Shown piece after piece: positions 1 to 6,558 of a DNA stretch of 9,743 nt. A program made the translations under genes and the position numbers. Each line of letters starts with the position of its first letter. Positions within the stretch are counted from its first letter, which is position 1. Under the pieces are notes generated by a model. The model did no database searches and was not told where the DNA came from. It worked only from the letters and a program-made list of their open reading frames with translations. Origin of the DNA: Acidothermaceae bacterium (lineage in GTDB: Bacteria > Actinomycetota > Actinomycetes > Acidothermales > Acidothermaceae); assembly GCA_025925185.1 (NCBI GenBank), contig JAICLV010000096.1, positions 1 to 9,743 of the forward strand, given 5' to 3'.

Positions 1-2
1 AG

Positions 3-581
3 GCCGAGCGGCTCGCCGCCGAAGAAGCCGCCCGCGCCGAATCAGAGCGCCTGGAAGCCGAACGCCTCGAAGCCGAACGCCTCGAAGCCGAACGGTTGGC
101 CGCGGAACGGTTGGCCGCGGAACGGGCCGAGGCGCAGCGCATCCTCGCAGCGGAACAACTCATGGCTGCCCAGGCGGCCGAAGCGGCTGCCGCGGAAGAG
201 GCTGCCGCCGCTGAGGCGGCCGCGCGCGCCGCGGAGGAGCAGGCGGCGGCGGAGGAGGCCGCCCGACTCGCGGCCGTCGACCCCGGACACCTGGCCTCCG
301 CGAACGCGATGTTGGCGGAGTTCAGTCGCACCGGTGCCACGACGCTGACGCAAGAGGAGGCAGACGCCGAAGCCGCGGAGGCCGAGGAGGAAGATCCTTA
401 CGACGCGCTTCCGCAGCCGATCGTTCAGCGTGACCTCACTGACACCGCCTCGCTGCTCCGCGAGTTGTCGAGCCTCGGATTCGAAGACGAGCCGTCGAGC
501 CCGCCGATTCGTCCGCCGGTTAGCGCACGCCCAGTCACCGCGGCAGCGCCGAAGAAGAAGCGTGGCCTGTTCGGTCGCTGA
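3..581 (+). CDS. Ala/Glu-rich coiled-coil protein of unknown function (5'-truncated)
   Basis: The frame is open from the window edge to TGA at 579-581, so the true start lies upstream; 192 residues are visible. The first half is almost entirely Ala, Glu, Arg and Leu in a pattern that should form a long charged helix or coiled coil. It includes five tandem pentads (LEAER x3, then LAAER x2). A middle Glu/Asp-rich acidic stretch, a segment containing [10 protein letters not shown], a Pro-rich linker and a very basic end (KKKRGLFGR) follow. I see no enzyme motif, signal peptide or membrane segment in the visible part. dtd begins 20 bp downstream on the same strand, so the two are probably cotranscribed. 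I do not recognise the family. A scaffold or cell-envelope/cytoskeleton-associated role would be a guess from composition only. Confidence 0.75.
   Translation, partial: AERLAAEEAARAESERLEAERLEAERLEAERLAAERLAAERAEAQRILAAEQLMAAQAAEAAAAEEAAAAEAAARAAEEQAAAEEAARLAAVDPGHLASANAMLAEFSRTGATTLTQEEADAEAAEAEEEDPYDALPQPIVQRDLTDTASLLRELSSLGFEDEPSSPPIRPPVSARPVTAAAPKKKRGLFGR
51..125 (+). repeat. 15-bp tandem repeat encoding [10 protein letters not shown] pentads
   Basis: Five consecutive in-frame 15-bp units: three encode Leu-Glu-Ala-Glu-Arg (51-95) and two encode Leu-Ala-Ala-Glu-Arg (96-125). Units within each subtype are nearly identical at the nucleotide level, which suggests recent slippage or unequal exchange inside the coiled-coil gene. 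Because the unit is a multiple of three, copy number can vary without breaking the frame. Confidence 0.85.
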
Positions 582-601
582 CGCCGTGCGACCATGAGCG
601 C

Positions 602-1027
602 GTGCGAGCCGTCGTCCAACGCGTGAGCCAAGCGCAGGTCAGCGTCGATGGCGAGATTGTTGGCGAACTCGACCGACCGGGCCTCGTCGTGCTCGTCGGT
701 GTCACGCACACCGACACCGCCCAGCAGTCGCTCGCTCTCGCGAAAAAGCTTTACACGCTGCGAATTCTCGACGGCGACAAATCCTGCGCCGACCTCGAGG
801 CGCCGCTTCTCGTCGTCAGTCAGTTCACGCTGTACGCCGACATCAACAAGGGCCGACGCCCCTCTTGGCACGACGCAGCACCCGCCAACGTGGCCGAACC
901 GTTGGTGCAAGCCGTCATCGACGAGCTGCGGAACCTTGGTGCCAGCGTTGCGACGGGCCGGTTCCAAGCGCACATGCGCGTGCAGTTGGTCAACGACGGC
1001 CCCGTGACAATCGTCCTCGACGTCTAA
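602..1027 (+). CDS. dtd: D-aminoacyl-tRNA deacylase (DTD)
   Basis: DTD hydrolyses D-amino acids (and glycine mischarged on tRNA-Ala) from tRNA in the cytoplasm, acting as a chirality proofreader through RNA-based catalysis. The 141-residue product has the usual family length. It starts with the typical [17 protein letters not shown] and carries both signatures: SQFTLYAD at residues 73-80 and the Gly-cisPro motif NDGPVTI at 131-137, which forms the chiral-selective pocket. GRRPSW at 84-89 is also family-typical. The start is GTG at 602; the ATG at 594 is in another frame and stops after ten codons. No good Shine-Dalgarno is visible, and the gene lies 20 bp after the preceding stop, so translation may depend on upstream ribosomes. 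Its TAA (1025-1027) overlaps the stop codon of the convergent ygfZ. Confidence 0.97.
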   Translation: MRAVVQRVSQAQVSVDGEIVGELDRPGLVVLVGVTHTDTAQQSLALAKKLYTLRILDGDKSCADLEAPLLVVSQFTLYADINKGRRPSWHDAAPANVAEPLVQAVIDELRNLGASVATGRFQAHMRVQLVNDGPVTIVLDV

Positions 1028-2061
1028 AGCAAGGACTTTCCGCGCAATCCAGCGCGCGCGGCTTGACCCGGGCGCTGCGTGGTGTCGCGCTCGACCACCG
1101 CTTCAATCGACGCCGCGATGCCCGTACCGTCAGCACCGACAACGACCGACGCGTCGTCGGGGGTCATGTACTTCACGACGGCGAGGGCGATCGGCCCGAG
1201 CTCGTGGTGATACGCGGACGTCGTCACAGTACCGACCCCCGCGCCATCAACGAAGACCTGCGTGCCGTGCGCCGGAAGGGTTTCTCGCACGCTCCCGTCA
1301 AGGTGCAACCGCACCAGCCGCCGTGGTGGTCGTCCAAGATTTGCCACGTGCGCAACGGTTTCTTGTCCTCGGTAGCAGCCCTTATCGAGGACGACGGCAC
1401 CGCCGATCCAGCCGAGCTCGTGGGGAATTGTGCGATGGTCGGTTTCCAAGTCGAAGCGTGGCCGGCCCGCTTCGACACGCAACGCCTCAAGCGCGCTGAC
1501 GCCAACCAAAGTGCCTACCGAGTCAGCGAATTCTGCCAGGCGCGCGCGTGGCACGAACACGTGTCGGCCCGCGACCGCGTCACGTTGTGGGTCGACACGA
1601 GTCAGGAACTCGCCGTGTGGCTCGTAAATCGGCTGCCAGACGATGGCCCAATCGCCACTCACCTCGTCGACCTCGACACGCAACATGAACCGCATGGAGT
1701 TCAAAAACTCAACGAGCGAAGCAGATTCGCCGGGTTCGACGTGAATCCACGTCGACTCACCGTCATCGACGAGCAGCAGGTGATGCTCGACGTGGCCTTG
1801 CGGGCTCAGCACCAACGCTTCAGCGCCGACCCCTGGAGCGAGCTTGTCGAGCCGCTGCGTCGTCAGGTTGTGCAACCACGACAGCCGATCCGGCCCGGCG
1901 ATGCGCACGACGGCACGATGCGAAAGGTCGACCACTCCCTCGCCGGCGGCGAGCGAACGCTGCTCGCGGATCGGGTCGCCGTAGTGGGTCGCCACTCCAA
2001 GGTCGGGAGGGTCGGCCGGAACCGCGCCACGGTGATCGAGCAACGGGCTTCGATACGACAT
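1024..2061 (-). CDS. ygfZ: YgfZ/GcvT-family folate-binding Fe-S cluster maintenance protein
   Basis: YgfZ proteins resemble the GcvT aminomethyltransferase fold, bind tetrahydrofolate and help assemble or repair certain Fe-S enzymes. The 345-residue product carries the diagnostic YgfZ signature KGCYRGQE at residues 227-234, with the conserved Cys at 229. The N-terminal half has GcvT-like features ([21 protein letters not shown]... around 42-63). The start is ATG at 2061-2059. Its A is the last base of the upstream regulator's TGA (TGATG arrangement), so the two are translationally coupled in one operon. The gene ends in TAG at 1026-1024, sharing bases with the dtd stop on the other strand. 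Coupling to a Fur-type regulator fits a metal or Fe-S homeostasis role, although that link is inference. Confidence 0.95.
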   Translation of the reverse strand: MSYRSPLLDHRGAVPADPPDLGVATHYGDPIREQRSLAAGEGVVDLSHRAVVRIAGPDRLSWLHNLTTQRLDKLAPGVGAEALVLSPQGHVEHHLLLVDDGESTWIHVEPGESASLVEFLNSMRFMLRVEVDEVSGDWAIVWQPIYEPHGEFLTRVDPQRDAVAGRHVFVPRARLAEFADSVGTLVGVSALEALRVEAGRPRFDLETDHRTIPHELGWIGGAVVLDKGCYRGQETVAHVANLGRPPRRLVRLHLDGSVRETLPAHGTQVFVDGAGVGTVTTSAYHHELGPIALAVVKYMTPDDASVVVGADGTGIAASIEAVVERDTTQRPGQAARAGLRGKSLL

Positions 2062-2501
2062 CACGACATGTCCCGGCACGCGGCGCAGCGCCCGAACACC
2101 GCGAAGTGGTGGACGTCGGCCTCGAAACCATGATCGGCGGCGAGCCGGTCGACAGTGGCCGCGACGACGTCCGGCGACACTTCGGAGATCGCGCCGCACG
2201 AACGGCACACCAGGTGCACGTGCTCCGCGTCGTTCGCCACGTGGTACGTCGGCGCGCCATGGCCGAGGTGGGTGTGCGTGACGAGGGCGAGCCCTTCGAG
2301 CAGGTCGAGCGTGCGGTAGACGGTCGAGATGTTGATGCCCCGCGCGGTCTCGCGCACCTGGGAGAGGATGTCGTCGGCGGTCGCGTGCCCAAGCGCCGCG
2401 ATCGCTTCGAGCACCAGTTGCCGCTGCGGCGTGAGCCGATAGCCCTTGGCGCGCAGCTGGCCCTGCCAACCGCCGCTCTCGACTTCCTTCGCCGCGCTCA
2501 C
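2061..2501 (-). CDS. nur: Fur-family metalloregulator, probably the nickel-responsive Nur
   Basis: A 146-residue dimeric metal-dependent repressor. The N-terminal winged helix includes YRLTPQRQLVLEAI (21-34) and the recognition helix GINISTVYRTLDLLE (55-69). The structural zinc site is intact: Cys99/Cys102 (CRSC) and Cys139/Cys142 (CAAC). Compared from memory with Streptomyces coelicolor Nur, the sequence is closely similar. The three nickel-site histidines have equivalents in His76, His78 (THTHLGHG) and His132. In the second metal site His39, His94 and His96 are kept, but the position of Nur His86 is Ala92. The start is GTG at 2501 without a Shine-Dalgarno; a TAAACT lies exactly 7 nt upstream, so the mRNA may be leaderless. 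The stop overlaps the ygfZ start. The Fur-family call is certain; nickel specificity is likely but not proven. Confidence 0.95.
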   Translation of the reverse strand: MSAAKEVESGGWQGQLRAKGYRLTPQRQLVLEAIAALGHATADDILSQVRETARGINISTVYRTLDLLEGLALVTHTHLGHGAPTYHVANDAEHVHLVCRSCGAISEVSPDVVAATVDRLAADHGFEADVHHFAVFGRCAACRDMS

Positions 2502-2508
2502 GCCAGCC

Positions 2509-2514
2509 AGTTTA
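2509..2514 (-). promoter_or_regulatory. Putative -10 element for leaderless nur mRNA
   Basis: On the - strand TAAACT fits the actinobacterial -10 pattern TANNNT. Seven nucleotides separate it from the nur GTG at 2501, which would place the transcription start at the first base of the start codon. No Shine-Dalgarno is present, which agrees with a leaderless mRNA. No good -35 is visible. Confidence 0.45.
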
Positions 2515-2543
2515 GGCGCGCGTTGGTCTGCCGAGATCGCGCC

Positions 2544-2562
2544 GACCCGTCAAAGGCGGGTC
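2544..2562. repeat. Inverted repeat between small ORF and nur
   Basis: Arms GACCCG (2544-2549) and CGGGTC (2557-2562) are perfectly complementary. On the + strand the stem can extend inwards by a wobble and a C-G pair. It lies 6 bp beyond the stop of the 44-aa gene and 30 bp before the putative nur -10. It could be a weak terminator for the small gene or an operator for nur; there is no T-tract, so neither is proven. Confidence 0.35.
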
Positions 2563-2568
2563 AAGCGA

Positions 2569-2703
2569 TCAGTTCTCGTGCCTGAGGAGATCCTCGCTGG
2601 CCGGGCCGTTCGGGTCGACGAGGTCCCAGAGCAACGACAAGGGAAGGCCCTCCGCCAACAGGCGCATGGGCGCTTCTTCGGTCAACTCCATCTGGGTACT
2701 CAC
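2569..2703 (-). CDS. Small conserved-looking protein of unknown function (44 aa)
   Basis: A short - strand frame upstream of nur, in the same direction. It starts at GTG 2703 (44 residues) or at the in-frame ATG 2691 (40 residues) and ends with TGA at 2571-2569. The product contains APMRLLAEGLPLSLLWDLVD and PNGPASEDLLRHEN: a short amphipathic, Leu-rich helix followed by an acidic tail. About 39 of 44 codons end in G or C, matching real genes in this window and supporting coding. It has no signal peptide, Cys/His metal motif or known domain. It sits 67 bp ahead of nur and may be cotranscribed or have its own promoter at 2755-2782. I do not recognise the family with certainty. The GTG lacks a clear Shine-Dalgarno. 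Confidence 0.65.
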   Translation of the reverse strand: MSTQMELTEEAPMRLLAEGLPLSLLWDLVDPNGPASEDLLRHEN

Positions 2704-2754
2704 GACTTGATGATCGGCAGAGCGATAAGTGCCACTGACCGGCCGATGGGGTGA

Positions 2755-2782
2755 TTGATACCCGGGCCATCCGCACTATCAA
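2755..2782. promoter_or_regulatory. Symmetric TTGATA-N16-TATCAA element, candidate bidirectional promoter
   Basis: TTGATA (2755-2760) and its exact complement TATCAA (2777-2782) are separated by 16 bp. Read on either strand the element gives a -35-like TTGATA and a -10-like TATCAA at near-standard spacing, in the middle of the divergent intergenic region. The - strand reading would start transcription about 45 nt before the 44-aa gene; the + strand reading would start about 80 nt before the large regulator. It could equally be an operator with dyad symmetry. Only the sequence match supports it. Confidence 0.4.
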
Positions 2783-2860
2783 GATTTCAAAAGTCTCGCA
2801 GGATTCAGCAGCCAGTGGTTGCACGGCCGTCATATTCTGACGGGCCTACGAGGCACAGCT

Positions 2861-2865
2861 GGAGG
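2861..2865 (+). promoter_or_regulatory. Ribosome binding site deciding the regulator start
   Basis: GGAGG ends 4 nt before the GTG at 2870. Further upstream in-frame candidates such as TTG 2819 have no Shine-Dalgarno and would add residues outside the winged-helix fold, so GTG 2870 is preferred. Confidence 0.6.
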
Positions 2866-2869
2866 CGCT

Positions 2870-5800
2870 GTGGGCGTCGCGTTCTCGGTGCTCGGCCACG
2901 TGTCGGCGAACATCGACGGCGTCGAGGCCGACCTTGGCGCGCCGAAGATGCGGTCGGTCCTCGCGCTGCTCCTGATGCATCGCGGCGACGTGGTGTCGGC
3001 CGATCGGCTCGTCGACTCGCTTTGGCCGGGCGACGCGCCCGCGACCGCCTACGGGACGCTCCAGTCCTACCTGTCGAACCTGCGACGCCGGCTGGAACCC
3101 GACCGGAAGCCGGCGGCCGACAGCATCTTGCGCCACCGGACCGGCGGCTACCTGCTCGCCGCCACACCCGACCAGGTCGACGCGTCAAGGTTCGAGCGAC
3201 TGCTACAGGGGGCGGCGCAGATCGGCGAGCCGACCCGTCGACGCGAGATGCTCGTCGACGCGCTCGCGTTGTGGAAAGGCCCGGCGTACGGCGACCAGCA
3301 AGCCCAGCCGTGGGCCGAGGCGGAGATCGCGCGGCTCGACGGGCTGCGGCAGGTAGCCCGCGAGCAGTTGCTCGATTCCAGGCTCGCCTGTGGGGAGTCG
3401 GCCGTGCTGGTGCCCGAGCTCGAGAATCTGGTCGCCGACCAGCCGCTCCGCGAAGAACGTTGGCGCCTGCTGGTGTTGGCCCTCTACCGGTCGGGGCGCC
3501 AGGGCGACGCGCTCGCTGCGCTACGCCGCGCGCGAGCGCTGCTCGCCGACGAACTGGGCCTCGATCCCGGCCCGGCCTTGCGCGCCCTCGAAGCCGAGGT
3601 GCTGTCACAGTCGCCCTCGCTCGACACCCCGGCGCCGATCGCCACCGTCGTCCAACCGGCACGCCGACCGCCGTCCGTCTCAGCGCCGCCCGCGCGCAGC
3701 GCGTCGTCCGAAGCCGACCTTCTCGTCGACCGCGACACCGAACTCACCCAACTGCGAGCCGCTTTCGACTCCGCCGTCGCCGGCGACTCCCGCGCCGTGC
3801 TGGTCGAAGGGCCCCCGGGCATCGGCAAGAGTCGGCTGCTCGCCGAATTGCGCGCGCTGGCCACTGCGTCAGGCACCACGGTCTGCTCAGCGCGGGGAAG
3901 CGAGATGGAACGCGAGTTCGGCTTCGGCGTCGTCCGGCAGTTGTTCGAACCACTCTTGCGCGACGCATCGCGACGGGCGCGACTCTTGGCCGGATCGGCG
4001 GCCTCGGCGGCGCTCGTCTTCGACGCGGCGGCGCACAGTTCAGCAGTCGCCGACGCCCTTGAAGCACCGCGCGGCGATGTTTCCTTCGCCGCGTTGCACG
4101 GGCTTTACTGGCTGACGTCCAATCTCGCAGAGGACGCGCCGCTCGTCCTCGCCATCGACGACCTGCACTGGTGCGACACCGCGTCGCTTCGGTTCCTCGC
4201 GTATTTGGCGCATCGGCTTGAAGGGCTACCGATACTGGTCGCGGCCACGCTGCGCACCGGCGAAACTCGTCCCGACGACGCGCTTCTCGCCGAACTCACG
4301 CACGATCCGAGCTTGCTCGTCGTCCGGCCGACGCTGTTGACGCTGGACGGCGTCACCGAACTCGTGCGCACGCGCCTCGGGAGCCCGACCGACCCGTCGT
4401 TCGTGACAGCGTGCCATCAGACGACGTCTGGAAACCCCTTGCTGTTAAGGCAATTGCTCCGCGCACTTGAAGCCGACGGCATCCGGCCCGACCGCACGCA
4501 CGCCGACACCGTCACGGCCATCGGCTCTCGTGCGATCTCAAGCATGGTGTTGATGCGATTGCGAAAGCTCTCCACCGCCGCCGTGACCACAGCCCGCGCG
4601 GTCGCGGTGCTCGGCGACGGCGCGCAACTCCCCGTCGTAGCCGCGTTGGCCCAACTTTCCGAGGACGACGTGAACACCGCGATCGCGGCGCTCGTTCGAA
4701 TCGAAGTCGTCCGCGCCGAATACCCCTTCGGATTTGTGCACCCGCTGGTGCGCGACGCGGTGTATCGAGACCTCACACCGGGCGAGCGCGAGTTGCAGCA
4801 CGAACGCGCGGCACATGTGCTCTCGGAATCCGGCGCGTCCCCGGAACAGGTGGCCGCGCATCTGTTGCAGGTGCCGCGGCGGGCGTCGCAGTGGGTGGTC
4901 GACACCCTCGTCGAGGCGGCTCACCGCACGGCCGACCGAGGCGCGTTACCAAGCGCGGTCGCGTACCTCGCGCGGGCGCTCGAGGAGCCGCCGGCACCCA
5001 CGCGGCGCGCCGACCTGTTGCTCGACCTCGGCTGGTATGAGTCTTTCGGCGACGGCCCGGCCGCGGTCGAGCATCTGCGAGCCGCGTACGTCGACCTCAC
5101 CGAGCCGACCCGGCGGCAGACCGCCGCGACGACCCTCGCGCGGCTCCTCGTCTTCGCCGGCGCCCGCGGCGAAGCGGCCGACTTCGCACGTCGAGCGGCC
5201 GCCGAACTGCCGGCGGACGCGTCCGACGTCCGGCAGGGGCTGCTCGCACTCGAGCGCATCAGCCATTACATGCACGGCCTCGAGCGGCAAACCTGGAGCG
5301 ACGAGCAGGAGCCCCCGATCAGCGGCGACGGGCCCGGTGCCCTGATGCTGGCAGCGCAGGTGGCTTGGGACATCACGATCGCGGGCGGACGCCGCGAGCG
5401 CGCCGCCGGGCTGGCCGCGTTTTCCTTGCAGGACGGCAAGCTTCAGCGCATCGACACCGGCCTGTTGCCGATCGTCGCGGCCGTCGTCCTGGAGTTGGCA
5501 GACGAGGATGTCGGCTCGTTTTGGGACGACGCGCTGGCCGACGCGCACGCGCGCGGCTCGATGTTCGCCGCACTCGCCGCACACCTGTGGCGCGGCTACC
5601 ACCTCTGGCGCACCGGCGACCTGCGGGAGGCGCAGCAATCGTTGCTGACCTCGATCGAGCAAGCGGAGCAGTGGGGCAATCCGACGATCGGCGTTCCCTA
5701 CGGCGAAGCGTTCACCGTCGAGGTGCTGCTCGACCGCGGCGACATCTCTGGTGCGCGCCAATTCGTCGACGACCGGCCGGCGCGCCTCCGCGTCGGCGAC

Positions 5801-6490
5801 GGCTTGCGGCTGTTTCGGGAGTCGGTGGCGGCGCTCCTCCTCGCCGAAGGCCGCCCGTCAGAAGCGCTAGCCGAGCTCGACGCCATCCGGCAGTTGCAGC
5901 ACGGCGTGGTCAACCCGGTCTGGCGGCCGTGGCGATCGCTGCGCGCGCGGGCATTGGCGGCCAGCGGCCGGTCGAGCGAGGCGGTCGAGCTGGTCCGCGC
6001 GGAACTCACGCTGGCCCGCGCGTGGGGAGCGCCGCGGTTGACCGGGCGCACGCTGTGGCTGCTCGGCGAGCTCCTCGACCGCGCCGGCCTCGACGGCCGC
6101 GCTGAAATCCAGGAGGCCGCAGGGCTGCTCGCCACCACGTCCGCCCGGGTCGACTACGCGAGGGCATTGCTGTCGTTGACGCGACTCACATCGGGTGCCG
6201 CGCGCGAGGCTCAGCTGTTCGAGGCGCTAGAACTCGCCGAGAAGTGCGGTGCCGACGGACTGCGAGCCGACGTCGCCGCCGCGCTTAGGGCTGACGGCCA
6301 CGAGGTCGCCGAGCGGCCCAGCGGCGCCGTCACGCTGACGACGACCGAACGCCGCATCGCGGCGATGGTTGACAGCGGCGCCGACGTCCGGGAGATCGCG
6401 CAGGCGCTGTTCCTCACGCCGCGCACTGTCGAGATCACTCTCGAGTCGGTGCGCAGCAGAGTCGCCTCAAGCCTTGACTCAAGCGCTTAA
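2870..6490 (+). CDS. Large SARP-LAL regulator (wHTH-BTAD-ATPase-LuxR HTH)
   Basis: A 1206-residue cytoplasmic regulator of the type that activates specialised-metabolism genes. Domain order: OmpR-type winged helix (about 3-98, with TLQSYLSNLRRRLEPD as recognition region); bacterial transcriptional activation domain (about 104-250, beginning DASRFERLL); a Pro/Ala-rich linker (250-283); a STAND/AAA ATPase with Walker A GPPGIGKS (314-321) and Walker B LAIDDLHW (427-434); a long Ala/Leu/Arg-rich helical region resembling TPR-type sensor repeats (about 600-1120); and a C-terminal LuxR-type HTH (LTTTERR at 1156 through REIAQALFLTPRTVEI). Start GTG 2870 follows a GGAGG. Two in-frame TTA leucine codons lie at 4445 and 4946. 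TCAAG heptamers at 11-bp spacing straddle its stop codon just before the FAD oxidoreductase, the probable target. Ligand and regulon are unknown. Alternative label: AfsR/SARP family transcriptional regulator. Confidence 0.95.
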   Translation: MGVAFSVLGHVSANIDGVEADLGAPKMRSVLALLLMHRGDVVSADRLVDSLWPGDAPATAYGTLQSYLSNLRRRLEPDRKPAADSILRHRTGGYLLAATPDQVDASRFERLLQGAAQIGEPTRRREMLVDALALWKGPAYGDQQAQPWAEAEIARLDGLRQVAREQLLDSRLACGESAVLVPELENLVADQPLREERWRLLVLALYRSGRQGDALAALRRARALLADELGLDPGPALRALEAEVLSQSPSLDTPAPIATVVQPARRPPSVSAPPARSASSEADLLVDRDTELTQLRAAFDSAVAGDSRAVLVEGPPGIGKSRLLAELRALATASGTTVCSARGSEMEREFGFGVVRQLFEPLLRDASRRARLLAGSAASAALVFDAAAHSSAVADALEAPRGDVSFAALHGLYWLTSNLAEDAPLVLAIDDLHWCDTASLRFLAYLAHRLEGLPILVAATLRTGETRPDDALLAELTHDPSLLVVRPTLLTLDGVTELVRTRLGSPTDPSFVTACHQTTSGNPLLLRQLLRALEADGIRPDRTHADTVTAIGSRAISSMVLMRLRKLSTAAVTTARAVAVLGDGAQLPVVAALAQLSEDDVNTAIAALVRIEVVRAEYPFGFVHPLVRDAVYRDLTPGERELQHERAAHVLSESGASPEQVAAHLLQVPRRASQWVVDTLVEAAHRTADRGALPSAVAYLARALEEPPAPTRRADLLLDLGWYESFGDGPAAVEHLRAAYVDLTEPTRRQTAATTLARLLVFAGARGEAADFARRAAAELPADASDVRQGLLALERISHYMHGLERQTWSDEQEPPISGDGPGALMLAAQVAWDITIAGGRRERAAGLAAFSLQDGKLQRIDTGLLPIVAAVVLELADEDVGSFWDDALADAHARGSMFAALAAHLWRGYHLWRTGDLREAQQSLLTSIEQAEQWGNPTIGVPYGEAFTVEVLLDRGDISGARQFVDDRPARLRVGDGLRLFRESVAALLLAEGRPSEALAELDAIRQLQHGVVNPVWRPWRSLRARALAASGRSSEAVELVRAELTLARAWGAPRLTGRTLWLLGELLDRAGLDGRAEIQEAAGLLATTSARVDYARALLSLTRLTSGAAREAQLFEALELAEKCGADGLRADVAAALRADGHEVAERPSGAVTLTTTERRIAAMVDSGADVREIAQALFLTPRTVEITLESVRSRVASSLDSSA

Positions 6491-6507
6491 CAAGCTTTCC
6501 TCAAGCG
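6467..6507 (+). promoter_or_regulatory. Putative SARP operator: TCAAG heptamer direct repeats at 11-bp spacing
   Basis: Heptamers TCAAGCG (6479), ACAAGCT (6490) and TCAAGCG (6501) start exactly 11 bp apart; a further TCAAGCC begins at 6467. SARP proteins characteristically bind direct heptamers (TCGAG/TCAAG-like) repeated at 11 or 22 bp, with the 3' copy 8 bp upstream of the -10. Exactly 8 bp after the last copy is CAGCCT (6516-6521), which keeps the key A2 and T6 of TANNNT. The array overlaps the last codons of the regulator gene and precedes the oxidoreductase gene, so it probably drives that gene. Binding is inferred from geometry only. Confidence 0.5.
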
Positions 6508-6543
6508 GTATCACGCAGCCTCCTTCTCGACTCAAGAATCCCG

Positions 6544-6549
6544 AGGAGG
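6544..6549 (+). promoter_or_regulatory. Strong Shine-Dalgarno of the FAD oxidoreductase gene
   Basis: AGGAGG lies 9 nt before ATG 6559. It is one of the best Shine-Dalgarno sequences in the window and implies efficient translation of the oxidoreductase once transcribed. Confidence 0.8.
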
Positions 6550-6558
6550 ACAACCAAC

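Noticed and set aside
865..2133. Long + strand open frame across dtd, ygfZ and the end of nur
   Set aside because: It is antisense to ygfZ, which has clear family motifs; the product is Arg-rich and has no recognisable domain. It is open only because of high GC content.
2755..4062. Long + strand frame overlapping the start of the SARP-LAL gene, and the matching - strand frame at 2805-3662
   Set aside because: Both are Arg/Ala/Pro-rich shadows of the regulator's true frame, which contains the wHTH, BTAD and Walker motifs.
6476..6498. Small inverted repeats (CTTGA/TCAAG, GCTT/AAGC) near the regulator stop, possible terminator
   Set aside because: Stems are 4-5 bp with very small loops and no extended G/C stem; the spacing is better explained by direct heptamer repeats.
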